Shown here piece after piece: positions 62,239 to 64,000 of a stretch of 64,000 nt of DNA; the stretch's first letter is position 1, and the number at the start of each line of letters is the position of its first letter. This DNA comes from Bradyrhizobium jicamae (GTDB lineage: Bacteria > Pseudomonadota > Alphaproteobacteria > Rhizobiales > Xanthobacteraceae): the NCBI RefSeq assembly GCF_018130215.1, contig NZ_JAFCKQ010000004.1, forward strand, positions 124,001 to 188,000, read 5' to 3'. The position numbers and the translations under genes were made by a program. The notes under the pieces were generated by a model. The model made no database searches. It was not told the origin of the DNA and was given only the letters and a program-made list of their open reading frames with translations.

Positions 62239-63254
62239 TGAAAGAGTTCGATCCGGGCGAAGGGCCCTCGATTGTTTCGATCACCGACCGCGTCAAGCTG
62301 CTCCCGCTCGGCGGGGCGGTGGGTTCCGTGCATTTCCTCGGTGACCGCGCCTTCTTCGTCGGCGCCGAGGAAAGCGTTGCCATTGCCGGTATTGACGGTG
62401 AGGTTACGCGGACCGGGACGCATTTCGGCGCCATCCTCTGCGCGGCCTCGGACGGCAAGCGGCTGGTCACCGGCGGCGACGACGGCAAGCTGATTGCGAT
62501 CGACGCCAAGGGCGAGACGACCGTGATTGCGACCGACGCCAAGCGGCGCTGGATCGACAATGTCGCGCTACATGGCGATGGCACGGTGGCGTGGTCCGCC
62601 GGCAAGACCGCCTTGGTCCGCAGCGCCAAGGGCGAGGAGAAAACCTTCGAGGTGCCCTCGACAGTCGGCGGGCTCGCCTTCGCGCCGAAGGGGCTGCGGC
62701 TCGCGATCGCGCATTATAACGGCGTCACCCTGTGGTTTCCCAATATGGCGGCCAATCCGGAATTCCTGGAATGGGCCGGCTCGCATCTCGCCGTCAGCTT
62801 CAGCCCGGACAACAAGTTCCTGGTCACGGCGATGCACGAGCCGGCGATGCATGGCTGGCGGCTCGCCGACAACAGGCACATGCGGATGAGCGGCTATCCG
62901 GGCCGTGTCCGTTCGATGTCATGGAGCGTCGGCGGCAAGGGGCTTGCGACCTCCGGCGCCGACAGCGTGATCGTCTGGCCGTTCGCCAGCAAGGACGGCC
63001 CGATGGGCAAGGAGCCAGCGATGCTGGCGCCGATGCCGGCGCGGGTCTCCGTTGTCGCCTGTCATCCGAAGAACGACATTATGGCGGTCGGCTACAGCGA
63101 CGGCGTGGTGCTGATGGTGCGGCTCGAGGACGGCGCCGAAATCCTGGTGCGGCGGACCGGCGGCGCTCCGGTGTCGGGACTGGCCTGGAATGCCAAGGGT
63201 ACGCTGCTCGCCTTCGGCGCGGAAGATGGTGACGCGGGCATTCTGGAAATGTAA
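62238..63254 (+). CDS. Cytoplasmic WD40-type beta-propeller protein
   Basis: A 338-residue protein built from about seven WD40-like blades, for example ILCAASDGKRLVTGGDDGKL, VSFSPDNKFLVTAMHEPAMH, VRSMSWSVGGKGLATSGADS and VVACHPKNDIMAVGYSDGVV. There is no signal peptide, so unlike AztD (an exported propeller-type zinc chaperone) it should stay in the cytoplasm. It is translationally coupled to the COG0523 GTPase (TGATG), suggesting that the two act as a pair. Confidence 0.9.
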   Translation: MKEFDPGEGPSIVSITDRVKLLPLGGAVGSVHFLGDRAFFVGAEESVAIAGIDGEVTRTGTHFGAILCAASDGKRLVTGGDDGKLIAIDAKGETTVIATDAKRRWIDNVALHGDGTVAWSAGKTALVRSAKGEEKTFEVPSTVGGLAFAPKGLRLAIAHYNGVTLWFPNMAANPEFLEWAGSHLAVSFSPDNKFLVTAMHEPAMHGWRLADNRHMRMSGYPGRVRSMSWSVGGKGLATSGADSVIVWPFASKDGPMGKEPAMLAPMPARVSVVACHPKNDIMAVGYSDGVVLMVRLEDGAEILVRRTGGAPVSGLAWNAKGTLLAFGAEDGDAGILEM

Positions 63255-63284
63255 GAGATCGCGGCATTCAGTCTGTCAGGTGCC

Positions 63285-64000
63285 ATGCGATTTCTTGCAA
63301 CCTTCAACAGCGCCGACTTCCTCGACACGCTGATCAGCCTCGCCTCCGCCTTCGTGCTAGGGACGCTGATCGGGGCGGAGCGGCAATATCGCCAGCGCAC
63401 TGCGGGCCTGCGCACCAACGTGCTGGTCGCGGTCGGAGCGGCCGCCTTCGTCGACCTGGCGATGCATCTCGCCGGCGCCGACGGCGCGGTGCGGGTGATC
63501 GCCTATGTCGTGTCGGGAATCGGCTTCCTCGGCGCCGGCGTCATCATGAAGCAGGGCATGGACGTGCGCGGCCTCAACACCGCGGCGACGCTGTGGTCCT
63601 CGGCCGCCGTCGGCTCCTGCGCCGGCGCGGATCTGGTGGCGCAGGCCGTGGCGCTGACCGCCTTCGTGATCGCCGGCAACACGCTGCTGCGTCCGCTGGT
63701 CAACGCCATCAACCGCATCCCGCTCGACGAGAAGGCCTCGGAGGCGACCTATTACGTCAAGGTCGCGGTGACGCTCGAGGCCCTGCCCGCGATGCGTGAC
63801 CACCTGGTGGAGAAGCTCGAAGCCGCGAAATATCCGGTCGCCGACGTCGCGGTCGCGGAGATCGGCGACGATCTGCTGGAGATCGTCGCGACGCTGGTCT
63901 CGACCGCGGTCGATCCGAGCGAGCTGAATGCCGTCGTCACCAATCTCGAGCGGCAGCCCGGCGTGCGGCACGCGACCTGGGAAAGCAATACCGCGGACTG
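63285..64000 (+). CDS. MgtC/SapB-family membrane protein (3' end at window edge)
   Basis: At least 238 residues. The hydrophobic N-terminal MgtC domain shows FVLGTLIGAERQYRQRTAGL, RTNVLVAVGAAAFVDLAM, SGIGFLGAGVIMKQGMDVRG and LNTAATLWSSAAVGSCAGAD, all family hallmarks. A soluble ACT-like C-domain follows and reaches the last base, where TG may begin the stop codon. MgtC proteins help cells at low magnesium. It lies 30 bp after the propeller gene and may belong to the operon or to its own unit. Confidence 0.93.
   Translation, partial: MRFLATFNSADFLDTLISLASAFVLGTLIGAERQYRQRTAGLRTNVLVAVGAAAFVDLAMHLAGADGAVRVIAYVVSGIGFLGAGVIMKQGMDVRGLNTAATLWSSAAVGSCAGADLVAQAVALTAFVIAGNTLLRPLVNAINRIPLDEKASEATYYVKVAVTLEALPAMRDHLVEKLEAAKYPVADVAVAEIGDDLLEIVATLVSTAVDPSELNAVVTNLERQPGVRHATWESNTAD

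Overview
The window looks like chromosomal DNA of a Bradyrhizobium-type alphaproteobacterium (Bradyrhizobiaceae). The evidence is the high GC content, the alphaproteobacterial gene orders (tkt-gap-pgk-fba; zapA-6S RNA-fau; ruvC-ruvA-ruvB), families such as DUF4164 and DUF2852, and many short palindromic repeats of a kind I recall from that group. No rRNA, tRNA, CRISPR array, prophage or intact insertion sequence was recognised. Both ends cut genes: a LysR regulator on the left and an MgtC-like membrane protein on the right.

Layout. 1-11.3 kb: LysR/aldo-keto reductase pair, a 475-bp structured repeat, a minus-strand operon (ExbB/MotA-like channel, VOC protein, OmpA/MotB-like protein, GNAT), a MexAB-type RND pump and a lone AAA ATPase. 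11.3-20.8 kb: minus-strand central carbon block with transketolase, GAPDH, phosphoglycerate kinase, class II and class I aldolases, a ThiE-like protein, a Sel1-repeat protein and SuhB. 21.1-24.6 kb: DUF4164, ZapA, 6S RNA, Fau, a YmdB-like phosphoesterase and a Ser/Pro-rich protein. 25-28.5 kb: two related soluble chemoreceptors. 28.7-33.8 kb: YebC, RuvCAB, a Tat-exported phosphoesterase and YbgC. 33.9-42.7 kb: small stress and detoxification genes (GST/TetR, ArsR/SRPBCC, ECF42-type sigma factor with its DGPF partner, DoxX, SRPBCC, VOC). 42.8-46.5 kb: a ClpP-like secreted protein and cobalamin nucleotide-loop genes cobT, cobS and cobC. 46.6-53.1 kb: a triple-PAS chemoreceptor, GST, more YciI/DGPF proteins, a TetR-DUF2852 pair sharing one operator, and CysE. 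53.1-58.3 kb: a lower-density accessory stretch with a deletion scar made of two gene fragments, a TAXI-type binding protein, small exported proteins, a duplicated gene fragment and a second copy of the 475-bp repeat. 58.4-63.3 kb: a zinc-acquisition operon behind a Zur-like operator, encoding a His-rich mini membrane protein, an ABC importer, a poly-His COG0523 GTPase and a cytoplasmic beta-propeller.

The most interesting items are: the 475-bp repeat, whose two copies keep hairpins through compensatory base changes; the zinc operon with its 63-residue His-rich membrane peptide and coupled GTPase/propeller pair; the exact operator shared by the TetR gene and DUF2852; and the deletion that fused the tails of two divergent genes.
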